Source of the DNA: Symbiodinium natans
Taxonomy: Eukaryota; Sar; Dinophyceae; Suessiales; Symbiodiniaceae
Assembly (NCBI GenBank): GCA_905221605.1
Contig: CAJNDS010002497.1
Location: 82,001 to 146,000 of the forward strand
Length of the DNA: 64,000 nucleotides
Direction of reading: 5' to 3'
Position 1 is the stretch's first letter; the number at the start of each line of letters is the position of its first letter. A model generated the notes under the pieces. It searched no databases. It saw only the letters and a program-made list of their open reading frames with translations, and had not been told where the DNA came from. Positions 63,715 to 64,000 of the stretch are shown piece by piece. Made by a program: the position numbers and the translations under genes.

Positions 63715-64000
63715 GGGGTTTAGGATTTAGGGTTTAGGGTTTAGGGTGATTAGGTTTGGGACTTAGGGATATGAGGTGTTGGGGGTGTAGGGTTTAGGGT
63801 TATTCGGTTTGGCATGTAGGGTTTAGGGTTAGGTTTGGGGTTTAGGGTTCTTTGGTTTGGGATCTGGGGATTAGGGTTATTCGGTTTGGGGTTTAGGGTT
63901 TAAGGTTATTAGCTTTGGGGTTTGGGTTTGGGGTTACTAGGTTTTGGATTAGGGTTACTAGGTTTGAGGCTTAGGGTTAGAGGTTTTGGTTTAGGGTTAT
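63715..64000 (+). repeat. Higher-order degenerate repeat TTTAGGGTTATTCGGTTTGG
   Basis: About ten copies of a 20-26-bp unit mixing TTTAGGG with TTATTCGGTTTGGGG or TTACTAGGTTT. It runs off the window. Confidence 0.8.

Noticed and set aside
1-64000. Chromosome end (true telomere)
   Set aside because: Arrays are short (3-28 units), in both orientations, and interspersed with genes across the whole window; no terminal block is seen.
1-64000. CRISPR array
   Set aside because: The repeats are telomeric heptamers or satellites without unique equal-length spacers, and the genes are eukaryotic with introns.

Overview
This window looks like nuclear DNA of a dinoflagellate. Four lines of evidence support this. 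Plant/dinoflagellate-type telomeric heptamers (TTTAGGG and its complement CCCTAAA) are scattered through it in both orientations. Genes are split by many short introns that use GT, GC or GA as donors. There is a nuclear copy of dinoflagellate-type mitochondrial cox1. The LTR retroelement carries CCCH zinc fingers of the kind often seen in dinoflagellate elements. I cannot fix genus; a core dinoflagellate near Suessiales is a guess. Every gene I can orient with some confidence is on the minus strand, so the window reads from high to low coordinates.

Region 1-27,100 holds a tandem pair of secreted, cysteine-rich haem peroxidase genes. Copy B (27,048 to 7,623) has both ends in the window. Copy A (7,190 to below 1) loses its 3' end to the window edge and shows signs of decay. 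The copies are close enough to align by eye, and the differences are informative. At least six short (about 95-230 bp) hairpin introns of introner type are present in one copy and absent from the other. They have short target-site duplications (TSDs), and in most cases the intron donor (GT, GC or GA) lies in or beside the TSD. Telomeric arrays have also been inserted into copies of the same sequence, one of them with a clean 5-bp TSD inside an exon. Copy A carries a cox1 NUMT that B lacks. Copy B carries an 8.7-kb LTR element (13,845-22,560, TSD CCCTA, so it landed in a telomeric array) and a 2.4-kb element with terminal inverted repeats full of minisatellites (10,250-12,637).

Region 27,460-41,000 is mostly short telomere-like arrays alternating with 50-150 bp of single-copy DNA. 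Some of this single-copy DNA is exonic: the last exon of an unrecognised gene D, the first exons of an unrecognised gene C, and several orphan candidates. The rest is degenerate repeat and transposon debris.

Region 41,070-62,790 contains the C-terminal two thirds or so of an ABC1/ADCK/UbiB-like (plastid ABC1K type) gene, cut into at least 10-16 small exons (40-100 bp) with introns of about 0.5-3 kb. Nearly every exon is bracketed at both ends by telomeric repeats of fixed polarity. In the sense strand each intron starts with (TTTAGGG)n just after the donor and ends with (CCCTAAA)n just before the AG acceptor. Such introns could fold back so that their two ends pair. This is the most unusual architecture in the window. 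The introns also hold a Copia polyprotein fragment, a pyrimidine-rich block, microsatellites and further hairpin elements. No rRNA, tRNA or CRISPR array was seen.
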